13,201 nt of DNA. Origin: DAOUEH01 sp034430515. GTDB taxonomy: Bacteria; Chloroflexota; Dehalococcoidia; Dehalococcoidales; RBG-16-60-22. Made by a program: the position numbers and the translations under genes. The DNA lies in the NCBI GenBank assembly GCA_034430515.1, contig DAOUEP010000065.1:1-13201 (forward strand), given 5' to 3'. Numbering within the stretch: the first letter of the stretch is position 1; the number at the start of each line of letters is the position of its first letter. A model generated the notes under the pieces. It saw nothing but the letters and a program-made list of their open reading frames with translations. It had not been told where the DNA came from and did not search any database. This document shows positions 12,130 to 13,201 of the stretch, piece by piece.

Positions 12130-13201
12130 ATGGCTAAGGGAAAAGTAGCTCAGGTAATCGGGACGGTGGTGGACATCGAGTTCCCGCCCGACGAACTGCC
12201 GGCGCTCTTTAACGCCGTCGAAATAGATACCGGCGGCGGCAAGATTATCCTGGAGGTGCAGGACCACCTGGGGAATAACTGGGTGCGCTGCCTGGCCCTC
12301 TCCCCCACCGACGGCCTGGCGCGCGGCGCCGTGGCCGTGGATACCGGGGGCTACCTCAAGGTGCCGGTGGGCCCGGGCACGCTGGGGCGCCTCTTCGACG
12401 TGATGGGCACCGCCCTGGACGACCTGGGCGAGGTCAAGGCCGCCGGCCACTGGCCCATTCACCGCCCCGCCCCCACCTTCGACGAGCAGGAGACCTCCAC
12501 CCAGGTGCTGGAGACCGGCCTCAAGGTCGTCGACTTAATCGTCCCCTTTACCAAGGGCGGCAAAATCGGCGCTTACGGCGGCGCCGGCGTCGGCAAGACG
12601 GTCATCATCCAGGAGCTTATCCGCAACATCGCCGCGGTGCACGGCGGCTTCTCCGTCTTTACCGGCATCGGCGAGCGCTCCCGCGAGGGCAACGACCTCT
12701 GGAACGAGATGAAAGAGGCCGGCGTCATGGACAAGATGGTGATGGTCTTCGGCCAGATGAACGAGCCGCCCGGCGTGCGCCTGCGCGTCGGCCTGACCGG
12801 GCTGACCATGTCCGAGTACTTCCGCGACGAGGAGCACCAGGACGTCCTGCTCTTCATCGATAACATCTACCGCTACACCCTGGCCGGCATGGAGGTCTCG
12901 GCGCTGCTGGGACGCATGCCCTCGTCGGTGGGCTACCAGCCCACCCTGGCCACCGAGATGGGTGAGCTTCAGGAACGCATCGCCTCCACTAAGAAGGGCT
13001 CGATAACGTCGTTCCAGGCCATCTACGTCCCTGCCGACGACTACACCGACCCCGGCGTGGTAACCACCTTCGGCCACCTCGACGCCGTGGTGGCCCTGGA
13101 GCGCTCCATCGCCGAGCAGGGGCTCTACCCCGCCGTCGACCCGCTGACCTCCACCTCGCGCATCCTCGACCCCAACATCGTCGGCGAGGAGCACTACCGC
13201 G
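12130..13201 (+). CDS. atpD: ATP synthase F1 subunit beta (partial, 3' end outside window)
   Basis: Catalytic subunit of F1; 357 codons are present of an expected 460-480. The P-loop is GGAGVGKT at 150-157, the catalytic Glu182 is in GERSREG, and FIDNIYRY (243-250) followed by EVSALLGRMPSSVGYQPTLA is the DELSEED-side core; the DDYTDPGVVTTFGHLDA stretch and STSRILDP are recognisable. Several normally conserved positions differ: IGLFGGAG reads IGAYGGAG, FIDNIFRFTQAGSE reads FIDNIYRYTLAGMEV-like, and DDLTDPAPATTFAH reads DDYTDPGVVTTFGH. These resemble what I recall of Dehalococcoidia-type beta subunits, and the catalytic residues are kept, so the enzyme should be active. The ATG at 12130 has GAGG (12120-12123) upstream. 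atpC is expected beyond the window. Confidence 0.97.
   Translation, partial: MAKGKVAQVIGTVVDIEFPPDELPALFNAVEIDTGGGKIILEVQDHLGNNWVRCLALSPTDGLARGAVAVDTGGYLKVPVGPGTLGRLFDVMGTALDDLGEVKAAGHWPIHRPAPTFDEQETSTQVLETGLKVVDLIVPFTKGGKIGAYGGAGVGKTVIIQELIRNIAAVHGGFSVFTGIGERSREGNDLWNEMKEAGVMDKMVMVFGQMNEPPGVRLRVGLTGLTMSEYFRDEEHQDVLLFIDNIYRYTLAGMEVSALLGRMPSSVGYQPTLATEMGELQERIASTKKGSITSFQAIYVPADDYTDPGVVTTFGHLDAVVALERSIAEQGLYPAVDPLTSTSRILDPNIVGEEHYR

Noticed and set aside
12535..13194. Minus-strand open frame of 219 codons opposite atpD
   Set aside because: Shadow of the conserved beta subunit; no motif or ribosome site.

Overview
The window looks like a chromosomal stretch of a GC-rich bacterium, by eye about 60% G+C, with strong Shine-Dalgarno sites and sigma70-type promoters. 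The best guess is Chloroflexota, probably Dehalococcoidia-like: the gene set, the style of the HisF and ATP synthase beta sequences, and the bifunctional-nuclease-domain gene are compatible with that. This placement rests on recalled resemblance, not on a search. No mobile element, rRNA, tRNA or CRISPR array was seen.

Left part (1-4532, minus strand). Reading leftward from the divergent region at about 4.6 kb, the genes are a phosphoenolpyruvate synthase (ppsA), a dGTPase-like HD-domain triphosphohydrolase, hisH, and the 5' part of hisF, which runs off the window. hisH and hisF are 2 nt apart and encode the two halves of imidazole glycerol phosphate synthase; hisA is not between them. A 95-nt element fills nearly all the space between the dGTPase gene and hisH.

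Middle (4533-5940). A 180-nt divergent region carries one promoter for ppsA and one (TTGACA-N17-TAGAAT) for a three-gene rightward unit: a bifunctional-nuclease (DUF151) protein, an abutting zinc-ribbon protein of unknown function, and a 99-aa internally duplicated beta-rich protein. The unit closes with a clear intrinsic terminator at 5918-5937.

Right part (6001-13201, plus strand). A promoter (TTGACC-N18-TATCAT) starts an F1Fo ATP synthase operon: atpZ-like gene, atpB (a), atpE (c), a 35-aa single-helix ORF, atpF (b), atpH (delta), atpA (alpha), two tandem DUF3795 Cys-rich genes, atpG (gamma), and atpD (beta, cut by the window end). The order is the classical one except for two insertions: the small membrane ORF between c and b, and the DUF3795 pair between alpha and gamma. 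The c subunit has the proton-binding Glu but lacks the Gln and Ser of sodium-binding c rings, so a proton-coupled enzyme is inferred.

Most notable: (1) the tandem DUF3795 genes inside the F1 part of the operon, with atpG starting 3 nt after the second one; (2) a second copy of the 95-nt element between atpA and the first DUF3795 gene, sharing a 19-nt identical core with the copy beside hisH but ending in a different palindrome; (3) the unlisted 35-aa membrane ORF after atpE, whose N-terminus resembles that of subunit c; (4) a long hairpin between atpF and atpH.
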